Positions 33,017 to 44,477 of a stretch of DNA of 64,000 nucleotides are shown here, one piece after another. Positions within the stretch are counted from its first letter, which is position 1. Each line of letters opens with the position of its first letter. The translations under genes and the position numbers were made by a program. Below the pieces are notes generated by a model. That model made no database searches and was not told where the DNA came from. It saw nothing but the letters and a program-made list of their open reading frames with translations. Source of the DNA: Cordylochernes scorpioides (lineage: Eukaryota > Arthropoda > Arachnida > Pseudoscorpiones > Chernetidae); NCBI GenBank assembly GCA_030710605.1, contig CP092879.1, positions 22,204,801-22,268,800 of the forward strand. The letters are read 5' to 3'.

Positions 33017-35193
33017 TACTATATATATGTATTCAGAAACTATTGTTCTGAAAATAGAACAATCCATACTTAAATCATTAGATAATAAATCTTTTATTCA
33101 ATCCACTATATGCCTTTTTATTATCTAATATTGAAACTATGTACATAAAATAGTTTAAACATTTACACGCAAATATCAACATAATATATAGAGTGTGTTT
33201 TGTAATAAATAAACAAAAAATATTATAAATAAATTAATTACGACAACTACATATAATTTAATTAACATGGATTCAATTTCAAGAGATATTAGAACAAAAT
33301 CCCAGTAAGGCAAGAACATCAATTACCTGTCTAACATAGATATGGAGAAAATCCTCCACTAACTTTCCTATCTTACTAAACGTGCAAAATTCCCCATGGA
33401 ATACTAAACGACACCCATTACCTAAATGACTTTATGATTTCCTAAGTTTGTTCATTAAATTATAATGGGCCAAATATCTGAAATAGCTTAGGTTTCTCAT
33501 TTAAAACGGCAGCCATTAAGTCCTCGATGTTGTTGGGCGCCAATTTAGAAATGGAAACTTCTGCTTCTTGGATTTCCAAGTTACAATCTCTCATCTAATA
33601 GCTCTCTCTCTCTCTCTCTTTGAGTAAACTAATTAATATGTTATCAGTATATATATACAGTGTGAATGTAAAAAATATATAAACGGTAGAAATGCGTTTA
33701 TTTATTCGTGAAAATATTTTGCAAGCTTTCGAATCTTTACAATCCTTCCACAGACATAGCTGTAAGCTGAGAGAATAAATATACAATATTATTAACATAT
33801 ATTTAAAGACCATAAAATCTAAATTCACATAAATATTTTAAAATATATATTTCATAAAACAATAGGATATATACATATTCGAACAAAATAGACACGGATA
33901 TATACAATGTTTATAATTTTATATTTAATAGTATTTTAAAATAAATCAATATGTGTGTGTGTGTGTGTGTATCATAAAAGGAACTTCTCTCTCTTTAAAA
34001 AAATTCTCTTTACCACAATATAATTTTGAGTCAAAAGGCGATCTATTCAATATATTTCAATAAAAAAGGGCGTACCTGGATCTGTGAAAGAAAATAAAAC
34101 AATTTTTTCTCAATATATTTTGAGATTTCTTCCTATTTATCAATTTATTGCACAATAAACTTGTAATATATTGCACAATGAGAGTGAAGTAACAATAAAT
34201 AAGTTTATTGTGAAATAAATTGATAGAGAGAAAGAGATCTCTCGAAATATTTTAAGAAAATATTTTTCTTTCATAGATCTATGTAAGCCCTTTTTATATA
34301 AACAATAAAATGTGTTTATCATTCCAGTGCTGAATGAAAGGTTGGTGAAATGAATGTGTCACAGCTCCATCTTTGTTAATTAAGAGATTTTGAGATATGC
34401 ACAAGGATAAAAAACAAATGTATTGTTTCAATGTCTAATGGACTTGAGAATAAGAAGGAAACAATGAAGCGATAAAGAAAAGGGCTTGATATAGAGAAGA
34501 ATGACGTCACTGGAGATCAGAATACGCTCAAGAGAAATAAACTGAAGAAGAATAGAATAAACTGTGCTTAGAATTAGCTATTTAGGGAGTTTTGGTTGAA
34601 GTATATTTAGCCTAAAAGTTAAGCAGTCAATCCTGAGTGTTTTTAATAGTGTCAAATAACGAAATATTTCATATAAAACTGAATAGTTTAAGAAAATAGT
34701 TTCAATGGAAGAGGTCATTAATACAATGCGTTTCATTATTGCTAACTGGCAGAGATAGGACGCTTGTACATCACTAGATTGCAGTAGTAAAGCTATCAGG
34801 GGAAGGGTGATGTATTATTTTTCGCACGAAAATCTTTACCGAACGAATCTCAATCCTGAAATTTGTCAATACACTGGATAGGTCAAGGCATCATAGCCTA
34901 CTGAAAGGATTGATTGAAGAATGCATCAGATTCACCAGATAAAAAGGATGTACCACATTTGTATATCTACTGAAGAAATAAACCAAGACAATCAAGTCTT
35001 ACTACCAATTAAAAACTATGGCTATGAATCGATCATCTTAAATCCTAATATAGAAAGTAAGCCAATTTACAAACCGATTAACCCCATGAAAAAATTTAAA
35101 GATTTGAATAAAGGTGACGCATAGCTTCACTTAAATGGAGAAACAAAAAATCTTTCAAGATATAGGTCTGGTGTCGATGAAATATATTTGTCA
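33017..35193. other. unassigned; two microsatellites and a hammerhead-like motif
   Basis: There is a CT run at 33602-33619 and a GT run at 33952-33970. At about 33718-33752 the minus strand reads CTGTGGAAGGATTGTAAAGA followed by TTCGAAAGCTTGC, a diverged hammerhead-like motif with wobble pairs in its stem. A small inverted repeat around AACTTATTTATTG lies at 34150-34220. No gene was recognised; the 67-codon frame at 34921-35124 has no known motif. Confidence 0.35.
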
Positions 35194-35201
35194 CTATAGA
35201 G

Positions 35202-35395
35202 CAGGGGTCGGCAAACTGAGAGCCACATGCGGCTCTTTGGATGTGAAGCTGAGGCTCTTTATATAGTTCCATACGTTAATATTATTTATGCGAGTACTAT
35301 TTATTGTTGACAAAAGAATTTGGATCTTTAAAAACTTTGATATTTGGTAAATTGTAAATTTTGACTCCTCCGACTCAAAAGGTTGCCGATCCCTT
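35202..35395. mobile_element. hAT MITE with target duplication
   Basis: The ends CAGGGGTCGGCAAACT and (reverse complement of the right end) AAGGGATCGGCAACCTTTTG are hAT-type inverted termini. The flanks CTATAGAG (35194-35201) and CTATAAAC (35396-35403) agree at six of eight positions, fitting an eroded 8-bp duplication. At 194 bp it has no coding capacity. Confidence 0.75.
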
Positions 35396-35403
35396 CTATA
35401 AAC

Positions 35404-35745
35404 GAATAAACTGACTCCCCGAGCTCGGGTTATACTCCAGTGAATTTTTTTCCAAAAATGTAATAGTAGAGGTGCTAGTCATTAGAGCAATCCGTTAATC
35501 CATTATCATCATATCCCGGAGTTGAAACAATGTCGACGTGACTCCTTCCAGTCCAGAGTTGCGTTCTACTTTAGTGTGGATAACTCAAACATTGTTAAAA
35601 CGTATTGATGAACACAAATTATTAAAACCATAAACCCGAATTTAATATTAATATATTATTTTTTAAAGCTTTTATTTAACTTGCTTCTACTATTCTGTCT
35701 GTTTTCCAAATAATCTTAAAATCAATTTTTAATATACATCCAGAG
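35404..35745. other. unassigned
   Basis: AT-rich sequence. No feature was recognised. Confidence 0.3.
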
Positions 35746-36090
35746 CGTACGTAGAAGTCTCAATTTGTCACATCACAAGGAAAAGTCCAGCAATACGTAC
35801 ATAAAAAGAGGTCCATCAGTAACCCCAAATTGTTCCTGTAGAGAAACTGAACAAACTGTTCTCCACCTTATCTACGACTGTCCGAACTTTACAGAAGTGA
35901 GACATCGATTGTTCCTCTAGATCTAAATATTTCAACTCTCTTACATCAACCACTTTGTTTATACAATTTTTATAAACTCTGTCGCTTAGTACATATAAAT
36001 TGGTCAATATTTAATCCTGAGTTTTAGTTAGTTTGTTTATCTGTTTCCTTTATTTCCTCTGTAATAGGCGCAAATACTTCAATATCGCAC
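35746..36090 (+). pseudogene. 3' end of an I/Jockey-type LINE
   Basis: This is the same family as 9970-10345. The plus strand encodes TPNCSCRETEQTVLHLIYDC then PNFTEVRHRLF, with the knuckle Cys retained but stops shortly after. The 3' UTR ends GTAATAGGCGCAAATACTTC as in the first copy. The open minus frame over this region is a shadow. Confidence 0.7.
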
Positions 36091-37153
36091 ACCTTCTGTG
36101 TGTTATATGTGTGTGGATAACAAATAAATACTAAAATTAATAATAATAAAACCAAGTATATATGTAAGCGTATAAAATATCTGAATTCTAAATAGCCGGG
36201 ATGGTCAGAAAGTTGGACTTGTGCAGGAAATTGTGGCCATTGGAGCAGAAAAAATTGCTCAATGCGGGAATTCGATTCTGGGTCATGGGTAACATGAATA
36301 AACGTCGCAAACATTCACAAAGGCAAATATGAGTGAAGTCCATTTATTCGTTTGGCTTCATATAAATAATAGTATCGATATATATATAAAGGAATAAAAT
36401 AAACTCGTTGCTTCATAAATGATTTATATTTCATAAATAATTTATTTTGCAATCTTGACTTTAATATATTTTATGGTGACCTAGTGATAGGGAAAAGTAT
36501 GTATTTAATTTAAAATATGAATGACAGCATATTAAACATTTATAATGGGTAGAGAAAGCTAAAGCTAGAAAAAATCGAATAACTTGCAATGTAGCCATAC
36601 ACACCTATAAGTAGAGCAATTATCAAACCTAATAGATAATGAAACTCTCTTAGACATACACTCTCATGGACAAATCTTAAGGAATTTGTACCTTTCAGCA
36701 TGTATATTGGAATTCAGACAATAACTCTGAAAGATATTACAGTGACCTTTATTGAGGACACACGAGATAACTAAGTGTGAACAAAATTGCCCCTGTCTCT
36801 TTCAAATAACAGACGACGGGCGACATAAAAGACTCTCCACTTCCTTAAGTTTTGTCCATGAGTGTAGTTATCTCTTATTTATACGCCACGTTTCAGATAT
36901 TTCTCACATAAATATGTCGGTATTGAGATCAGTATATAGTATGCCATCCATTACCCTACCAAATTACAAAGTAGGGATAAAGGACAACGCAGATGTAAGA
37001 GAGAACAAAACAAAGATCTATTTTATTACAATAATCACACTCACCTCATAGAGAAAGAGAGAATTGATATGATTGGTGTTGTATAATGATTATTGTATAG
37101 AATACCAAATTGGTTATATTCAAAAATATATATAAAATGTATGATTATAATGA
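36091..37153. other. unassigned
   Basis: It holds short frames only, including 36752-37051 (99 codons), which has no motif I recognise. The composition is slightly less AT-rich than the surroundings at 36750-37050. A host exon cannot be excluded but nothing supports one. Confidence 0.25.
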
Positions 37154-37967
37154 TATTTTAGGGTAAAACATCAGGAGCTACCACAGGGATAAGTTTCTAT
37201 TCTCAAAAATGTATTTCATATCTCTTGCTTTCGGGCATGGAAGTCCTTCTACAGTAGAAAACAATCATTCCTCAAGAGTCATGTCCTAGTTATCTATATT
37301 TTATGCTTTGTTTAATATGTTAACATAAATATTTTCATCGCAGTAAGGACAGTAGATATTTGTATTATGTTTAAAAGAAACATTCTTGCTTTTAAGTCCT
37401 TTTATTTTATATGCATAGATGGCGCGTTATTGCTTTGTGTTAATTTATGCCTAACTGGCCTTGTATTTATTGTTTGCTGAAGAGCATTGCTCGAAGCAAA
37501 TATTTGAATGTAATTCTACTGTCCTATAAGCTTATGTCCATAGTTTACTTGAAAACCATTTCTAAGATTCCATCCTTCAGTGTAGCATATAAAAGCAGAA
37601 TGATCCAATACAGTATTAGAGCTCTGAGAAGCGGTCTGGTGGATTAAATTGGCGAAACCGCTGGGAGGGCTCACCACTGATGAGCCAAGCCCTCCCAATA
37701 TATATTTTCATCGCAGTAAGGACAGTAGAAATTTGTATTATGTTTGAAAGAAACATTCGCGCTTTTAAGTCCTTTTATTTTATAAATAGTATTGTTTTGA
37801 AAATAAAAGTCTCGTATTATTGATTAAATTTAAATTTAATATAAATTAATTAAAAATAGTATTGTGTGTTTTCTCTTGTAGAAGAGATTCCATGCCCGAA
37901 ATCAAGATATATGAATTAAATTTTAAAAGAGACATCCATGGGAACCTGATGTTTTCACCTTAATATT
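37154..37967. repeat. foldback with hammerhead-like arms, split by a family R copy
   Basis: Left arm 37154-37265 (AAAACATCAGG ... CTTGCTTTCGGGCATGGAAG then TCCTTCTACAG) and right arm 37866-37967 (TTGTAGAAGAGATTCCATGC then CCGAAATCAAGA ... CCTGATGTTTTCACC) are inverted. Each arm has a hammerhead-like motif pointing outwards. The centre holds family R at about 37320-37810, so one element probably inserted in the other. Confidence 0.6.
37417..37790 (+). repeat. family R repeat, copy near-identical to 1285-1655
   Basis: The core at 37649-37697 has TTGGC, GAAACC, GGGAGGG, CTGATGA, GCCAA and CCCTCCC. It differs from copy 1 by a few substitutions over about 370 bases, so the two moved or duplicated fairly recently. 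Confidence 0.65.
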
Positions 37968-38499
37968 GAAATAAGGGTTTATCTTTTATGAATAATAATA
38001 ATAAGTTTCTCACTATTTATACCTAAACATGTTTTATTACTAAAATATAAGAACTTAAAATGCACTTAGTGCAATAGCGAATTTAATCACGACTTTCAAC
38101 ACTACATGTTTTATTGTCCGCCATGAAGGAGGAGAGAGACATTTTCCGCCAAAAAATTGGTTATGAAAGCAATTCGCCTTATGTTTTTTTTTTTTGACAA
38201 ACGTAGTTATTGAAAACCCAAATCATTATCTTTTACAAATTCTGAAAATATCACAGACAATAGGCGTAACACAGATGATGGATTCAACTTGAAGAAAGGT
38301 CGATCTTATTCTCCACTTTATGTAGATAACTGTTATGTTTACTTCTGTTTACCTATTTGGGCAAATCCTGAATGGGACGAGTGCCCTAAATAAAGGCTTT
38401 TGTTGTTGTATTGAATAATTATTTTTTACAATTAACCTGGTATTGATGATCTACGGATACTTCCAAAGAGCTTGGGTCACCCCTATATATGTTGCTTTT
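37968..38499. other. unassigned; possible LINE 3' tail near 38330-38410
   Basis: GGGACGAGTGCCCTAAATAA followed by AGGCTTTTGTTGTTG resembles a LINE 3' UTR end, but no coding part accompanies it. The remainder is AT-rich without features. Confidence 0.3.
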
Positions 38500-38705
38500 A
38501 TCAAATAATAAAAATAAATGAAAAGAGGATAAATTAACACAAAGCAATAACGCGCCATCTATACATATAAAATAAAAGGATTTGAAAGCGCGAATGTTTC
38601 TTTTATACATAAAACGAACTTCTACTGTCCTTACTGCGATGAAAAAATATATTGGGAGGGCTTGGCTCATCAGTGGTGAACCCTCCCAGCGGTTTCGCTA
38701 GTTTG
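38500..38705 (-). repeat. family R repeat, minus-strand copy
   Basis: It contains GGCTCATCAGTGGTGAACCC, CTCCCAGCGGTTTCGC and the CTTACTGCGATG terminal block, all reverse complements of the plus copies. One stem arm has a substitution (minus-strand CTAGC against GCCAA). It faces the copy at 37417-37790. Confidence 0.6.
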
Positions 38706-39379
38706 GAGCAGTTAATGATCCATGTGAAGCCGCCCCCAAACTTACCGATATATTGTGAGAGATCCTGTTGATAAACTCAAATGAAAACTCTTGGTTGCTC
38801 CTGAAGGTGGTCTCTCTTTAGAAGTAGATATATGTTAGTCATTGGTTGTTTTACAGGGGTGAGCCCTATCTACATATATGACTTATGTAAAATTATATAG
38901 TACGGCAGATTTATTCGTGAAAAAAATCCTTTTAGGTGTATCTATAAATATACACTATACATAAATATGAAAAGAAATATCTCACGCCTATATATAAAAA
39001 TGCAAGATCGAAAACGAATTATCGGAGGTTTAAGAATTTGGATAAATTCCAGACATATCTTATATGCCCATGTTTGAAAATCGATTTCTGTTTAAATATT
39101 CAGCTCCTACATATATTCCAAACTATCTAGATATAACCTTTTTCTATTAAAGTTTATAAATATAAAGAGTGGAAGTATTTACTATGAATTTACATAACTT
39201 TGTGAAAACTATAACTGTGATGTTTGCTAACATTACATTTTGACATTAGTACGATAGATACTTTCAAATAAAATAATTTTGTCGTTATATATAAAATGAA
39301 TTTTCAATTCAATAGGCTGTTAGTAGATTTTCTCTGCTTCATACGTTGGTCAAACTATACGATTGGATAAAAGCGGTCG
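38706..39379. other. unassigned AT-rich stretch
   Basis: No gene was recognised. A CTCCTGAAGGTGGTCTC word near 38800 recurs near 50555, which hints at a further repeat family. Confidence 0.25.
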
Positions 39380-39595
39380 TAAGGTGAAACATCATGCGTT
39401 TTTTGCCAGGGTTAGATTTTTCTTTAAAAAATTGCAATTCAGATATCTAGCTTTCTGGAATGAAAGCCTTTATACAGAAAAACACATGATGCAATGTGTT
39501 TTTTTTTCTGTATAAAATATTTCATGTCGAAAGCTAGAGATCTGAATTAAATTTAAAAAAAGAAACGAATCCCTTAAAACCTGATATTTCATCTT
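39380..39595. repeat. foldback with paired hammerhead-like motifs
   Basis: The arms AGGTGAAACATCATGCG ... GATATCTAGCTTTCTGGAAT and ATTTCATGTCGAAAGCTAGA ... CTGATATTTCATCTT are inverted around an ACACATGATGCAATGTGT palindromic centre near 39490. The right arm keeps GAAAGCTAG. Confidence 0.55.
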
Positions 39596-39734
39596 AATAT
39601 TGACCCAAGGGATTATTTTATTAAATAGAAAGACGATAGCATGCTGCTTGAAGAAATTTAAAGAAATAATTAAGTGTGAAAATCAAATATGAGCATCTTG
39701 TTGATTAAATAAGATAACAGGTTTCTGGGGATGA

Positions 39735-39930
39735 TTACTTAAGATTTTTACAATCTCAAGCTTTCGGGCATTACTGCTCTTCTATAGGAGTATGAAGATA
39801 AACAATAATGAACAATAAATAGTTCATTATTGTTCATTTTATTGTACTTCTGTAGAAGGGCGATAATGCCCGAAAGTTTGAGATTGCAATAAAATGAAAA
39901 GAAACATCTCTCTCTCAAGAACCTTGATGT
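39735..39930. repeat. foldback with paired hammerhead-like motifs
   Basis: The right arm reads TTCTGTAGAAGGGCGATAAT followed by GCCCGAAAGTTTGAG (about 39847-39885), and the left arm is its near complement (39757-39790). The loop is another palindrome of AACAATAATGAAC units. The stem is GGGC/GCCC as in the Penelope repeats. An AATAAAATGAAAAGAAACAT tail follows. Confidence 0.65.
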
Positions 39931-41295
39931 CTTATTTAATTAATATACAGGAGAGATTCATATCTATTGTTTGAGCATTTTGTATTGGGAATATACGTCT
40001 ATAGAGAGATTGTAGTATCTTCATGAAAACAATGAACTTCTAGATCTTCTCTTGGAAAAATGCGCAGTCTCAGATGATGTAGCATCACAAGCTTTGGACA
40101 AGTTGAAAAAGAGCTGGCGTAAGACTATATTGCTTGCACTATTGAAAAACCTGCATTCTTGAACATGTAATTCTAAATAATGAGGGTCATAGTCTGAAAC
40201 CGTGATAAACACTTAGGCATTTCTTTATATATCAAGCTACTAGGCCAATATGTTTCGAAATAGCAAAAACGCATCACAATTATCAGTTGATATTTTAACG
40301 ATAGAAGTCCAAATACATCAACAACCTTCTATTGCACGATCATGATGATAGACTTTGTCTTGTTAGAAAGATAGCTGCCAGGAGAGGTAAAAGTAGAACC
40401 TTAACTTTATTATTCGGTAACAACGAACGGTCTCCTTCCCCTAAAATTAAATATATATATATATTCGAATTTATATAGCAATCACAATCCAAACCAATAT
40501 ATGCAGATTAATCTAATAAAATATGAAACATAAAATTATGTAAAATAACATAAGACAAATAAACTATGCTACGGTATTGTTAGAATTTGACACACATACA
40601 CAACGTTGGTGTTATGATATATTCATATCTAGATAAATATGTAAGTTATATATATATATATATATATACTGTATATAAGTAAAAAAAAGCGCATTGTTTC
40701 GAATATTCTAAAAGAGAAAAGAGCTTATTTTTTAACATAGACAAAATATTACAATTATAACATCTGTTAAATAAATAAAGATCAATAGATATCCTACTAT
40801 ATACGTTTTTGTGGCAATTCCAAGAAAAATGTTTTTTTATATTTCATTTAAAGGTCCTCATCGGTAAAGATGCAGTTATGCATTTGACGTAAATTCTATT
40901 TTTCACAAAATACATAGTATAAAATTGGTAACAGACGGTTCTTTAATGACACAATTTAATAATAATGCTAAATAGTAAACAAGAAGGCGTTCTCTTACTT
41001 TCTAGGGCAAGCTATAAGGAACTTTAATTAAATTTGAGAATAATTTATTATTTTAAATATTTGACCGTTTGATACAAAATTATGAGCATGTGATTGTAAT
41101 TCGTGAAAATAAAGCCTTAAAACCACAAGAGCATTATTTTCTAGAAATATTCTTCGTTTTTCTCAATAAATTATTTTTCGTATTGCTATCAGTCTGTTAT
41201 CTGCGGTTTTCTGATACCAAATATTCTAACCAACAAATATGCATTCTGAAAAATTAGCGCAAAAAGTGAAATTGTACTGGGATCGGGTGGATAAA
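39931..41295. other. unassigned; TA microsatellite
   Basis: A TA run lies at about 40650-40669. A minus-strand 63-codon frame (40021-40212) and an 82-base plus-strand stretch (EKCAVSDDVASQALDKLKKS near 40053) look faintly like a transposase C-terminus but are too short to assign. No gene was recognised. Confidence 0.3.
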
Positions 41296-41371
41296 TTAAG
41301 AAAAAAGCATCTCCTGATTGTGCAATTAAGTTGCATTTTAGTTGCACGATCAGGAGATGCATTTTTCTTAA
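41296..41371. mobile_element. 76-bp TTAA-ended hairpin MITE
   Basis: The two arms, TTAAGAAAAAAGCATCTCCT then GATTGTGCAA, and the reverse complement of TTGCACGATC then AGGAGATGCATTTTTCTTAA, pair almost perfectly around a 16-base loop. TTAA at both ends would fit piggyBac-type insertion, though the termini lack other diagnostic bases. A half copy lies at 4172-4205. Confidence 0.6.
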
Positions 41372-41479
41372 AATATGCATTCGTTTCTATGTAAAAATAA
41401 GAATCCAGTTACAGAAATGTTGCTAGCGCTTCGAAAGGAATTCAGGGAGATAAGCCGAAAGTAATTCGTAGTTTATGAA

Positions 41480-42300
41480 TGTTATAGCTACTTTATAAGT
41501 GGAGAAAGTTCAAACCAAGATGATCTAAGAGTTGAAAAACATATAGAGAAAATAAAAAACATAAACAAGCTGATAATCGAAAAATTGGCATACAGGAATT
41601 TCAGGGATAATGGGCCTTTCTATGAAAATAGTCGATTCCATTATTCACGTCAATCTCTGAAAATAGTAAAGAAGATTTTCAAATTTGTTCCTAGAAATCT
41701 CACACTCGAAGAGAAACAGAGACGCCGAGAGGCACGTGAGACCATGCTTGAAATGGTCGCAGATGATAATGAATGATTCAAGAAGGTGATAACAAGAGGA
41801 CGAGGCGCGTGAGTTTAAAGTTTTGAATCATCTCAATCAAAAGAGTGGCGCTTTACAGCATTTGACTAATCAAAGACCATAGAAATCCTTCTCAAAATTC
41901 AAACTAAAGGTTATGGTTGCAATATTTTTTTAGATCATTAAAGACTGGTCCCCGATTATTTTTTTCCCGAAGGGCAAACCACATAAATCAGCATATCGAT
42001 CTTTAGCGGTTGCTACGGGAAGCCGTAAGGAGGAAACGACTAGAAACTTGGCTTCTAAGGATTAGGCTTAATGTCCCCATACTCCAGACCTCATAAGACT
42101 ATTGGTATTTTGAATTTCTTGGTCAATAATAAAGTTCCAATGCTTTCTCAGACCCCATACTCACTGAATCTTGCCCCAAAAGACACCTATACATTAAATA
42201 AAATGGTCTCTTTAAGGGCAGCGATTCGAGTCACGAGAAAACTCCTAAATAGAAAAATCTTTGAAATTTATCAGAAGTTTGAAAGTACACGACTATAAGA
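41480..42300 (+). pseudogene. mariner transposase relic, central and C-terminal parts
   Basis: In the frame from 41585, KIFKFVPRNLTLEEKQRRRE corresponds to the linker and start of the mariner catalytic domain (WVPR-LT-EQ-QRR). After stops, FFPEGQT appears near 41965. From 42071 the frame SRPHKTIGILNFLVNNKVPM, then LSQTPYSLNLAPKDTY, corresponds to the mariner HxNAxPH and PxSPDLxPxD region. Several stops and frame shifts make it long dead. The catalytic Asp of the APxD motif is still readable (APKD). Confidence 0.7.
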
Positions 42301-42539
42301 AATGCTATGAAAATTGGGAGGCGAGATAGCATAAGTATTAGATGCAGAAGCGAATTATTTCGAATATTACTAAATACAAATTTCTTTTGGGGTTGTATTA
42401 TTTTTATTTTACAAATTTATATGGGGATTTAATGAAAGTACCATGTATAAATTTTGATAATCTTTAAATTATAATAATAAGAGCTATACTTTTATTTACT
42501 CTCTCTCTCAAAAATATTATAAAATCATTACAAACCTAA

Positions 42540-43060
42540 AATTTGAACGTTGTCTATTACGAAGGTCAGTCAAGAAATAATGATAACTATTTTATTTTTT
42601 TGACTTGTAGTTGACCTACGTCAATGAAACCATTTTGAGATCAAACATCTTTCCTGGTTCCTCGAACGCCGCAACATTCCGAAAAATGTCTTACATGCCC
42701 AATTGAAAATTGAGTCATTCATGATGCACCCTGAACATTTGCGTCAGTTTCCAGAAAACGCCCAAGAAAATTTACCATATGCTGCAGCAGGCATATGATG
42801 AAAATGCCTAACAACAATCAAGCTTATTTTATTGTTTTAAAATGCTGAAGGATGGTCATGTGTTTCGACAATGAACCTGGAAGGGCAGGTTGTCACTAGT
42901 CAATGAACTCCTAATCAGCATAGCAACAACTGCCTTTGCTTTGGCAGATAGTCGTACAACCAATGATGATAGAGAAGTAACTAGTGGAGATGTTAAACAT
43001 TTACTACAGTAGTGAATTCACCATTAGCACAACTGTTTACATTTGAAATGTATCTATACG
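42540..43060 (+). pseudogene. mariner transposase relic, N-terminal part
   Basis: The plus strand at about 42775-43010 encodes YHMLQQAYDENA, a stop, QQSSLFYCFKMLKDGHV, then ELLISIATTAFALADSRTTN and DDREVTSGDVKHLLQ. These match the layout of the mariner helix-turn-helix region (ML-xAYG, F-W-xxFK-GR, then an ADxRxT-xE segment before a second helix). It lies downstream of the C-terminal relic, so it belongs to a different copy. Confidence 0.6.
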
Positions 43061-43541
43061 AAGATGGGTATCTAGATTTTTAACACTTGAACAGATAAAA
43101 ATAAGAGTAAAACTGTATCTACATGTTGGCGTCTGTTATTGGAACATGATAAGAGCTAGGTGAATATCATTATTACTGGCGGCAAGAGTTGGCTATAGTA
43201 CTGTGATCCTGAGCGTAAGCACTTTCTGAAACACACCCGAATCTCCTGCCCCGAGACACCAAGTTTCTTCAGTCGACAATGATGGCAATTGTATTTTCCC
43301 TCGTTGGTGTTCCCCAACAGAAAGATAGTTCACCAACATGATGTTCCCCTTTATACAGAAACAACAGTGAATGGCTAGTATTGTGACAGTCTTAAACACC
43401 TTACCCGAACATATAACATACATCAATTTGAATACCATTTATAACATTTTAGTTAGTAATATGGCCAAGTGATGTATTATAACGAGTTATTAATTTTATA
43501 AAGGCCAATATTTTATAATAAATTTTGTTAATATTTAGACA
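43061..43541. other. unassigned
   Basis: It includes an 81-codon minus frame (43193-43438) with no known motif. No other features were seen. Confidence 0.25.
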
Positions 43542-43545
43542 GATA

Positions 43546-43885
43546 TGTGGCGACCGCACTTTGCTTCAGCGAACTGGGACAAAGCTTCAAAACACATACG
43601 GGCAGAAAAATGGCGGCCCCACTATGCCTCGGCAAGCACGTGTTTGGAGAACACGTTACTACGCATGCGCGGGCATCATCCGGAACTTTCTAGCGACGGG
43701 CGTCTTCCGACACACTTGATCTGGCACTCACGCGGTAAACAACAAGGCTAGAGCCGACGGCCGTTACTTCAACCGTTGCTTCTTTTCTCTTTATAATTTC
43801 TTGCTTTAAATAAATTAATTTTAATTATAATTTTATCAGCAGCCTTTCCACAAGCCACACCAGCACATCACACAACCATCCTACA
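43546..43885 (+). repeat. solo LTR with 4-bp target duplication
   Basis: TGTGGCGACC ... CATCCTACA (340 bp) is flanked by GATA on both sides (43542-43545 and 43886-43889). The interior is GC-rich, then carries TTTATAATTTC and AAATAAATTAATT promoter/poly(A)-like elements. TG...CA ends and a 4-bp duplication suggest a Gypsy-type LTR left by recombination between two LTRs. Confidence 0.65.
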
Positions 43886-43889
43886 GATA

Positions 43890-44029
43890 TATTTAAAATC
43901 ACAAGAGTACACAATGATAAACCACGTAAGTATAACACATCTTTGTTACAATATTGTAATACGGGTCCATAACAGATAATATTATTACTTACCTACAACA
44001 TATTTTGCTCTATTATGACATAGCATAAT
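43890..44029. other. unassigned
   Basis: Short AT-rich spacer. No feature was recognised. Confidence 0.3.
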
Positions 44030-44460
44030 ATCATTCACGCTCCGTATAAGTTCGACCTTCTATTATACCTTTTCAATTAATATTAAAGATAAATAAAATA
44101 TATTGTATTATTTTCATGCCTAAACGTATTTTAAGATTAATTCTAGAAAACTATTCTATAAACGTGAGCAGACTTCTGAGAAAGCTTCATATCTTTTCTC
44201 TTCAAACACTCTCTTCTTATCCATTTACCAAACATTTAGCCTGATGTTCAACATCAATTGAAGAGAGAGAAATTTTGTAAAAATGAGTAAAGAAATATTG
44301 TGTGAAGATATGAGAAACTTTATCAGAAGTCTGCTCAGGTTCAGAGAATAGTCTCTACTTTCTAAAAAAAATCAAGAAATTAATTATACGTGAGCGTTAT
44401 CTTGAGGTAAAAATGTATTGATGCAGTAGAATCTCCTATGAAAAATCACGGAGCGTGTAT
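44030..44460. repeat. foldback element
   Basis: The outer CACGCTCCGT (44036) and ACGGAGCGTG (44449) are inverted, as are the inner ACGTGAGCAGACTTCTGAGA (44163) and TATCAGAAGTCTGCTCAGG (about 44321). No coding. It lies just upstream of the BEL element. Confidence 0.6.
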
Positions 44461-44477
44461 AGTTAGCTGATAGTCAT

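Noticed and set aside
34921..35124. 67-codon gene
   Set aside because: No motif, no second copy, and length is expected by chance in this amount of sequence.
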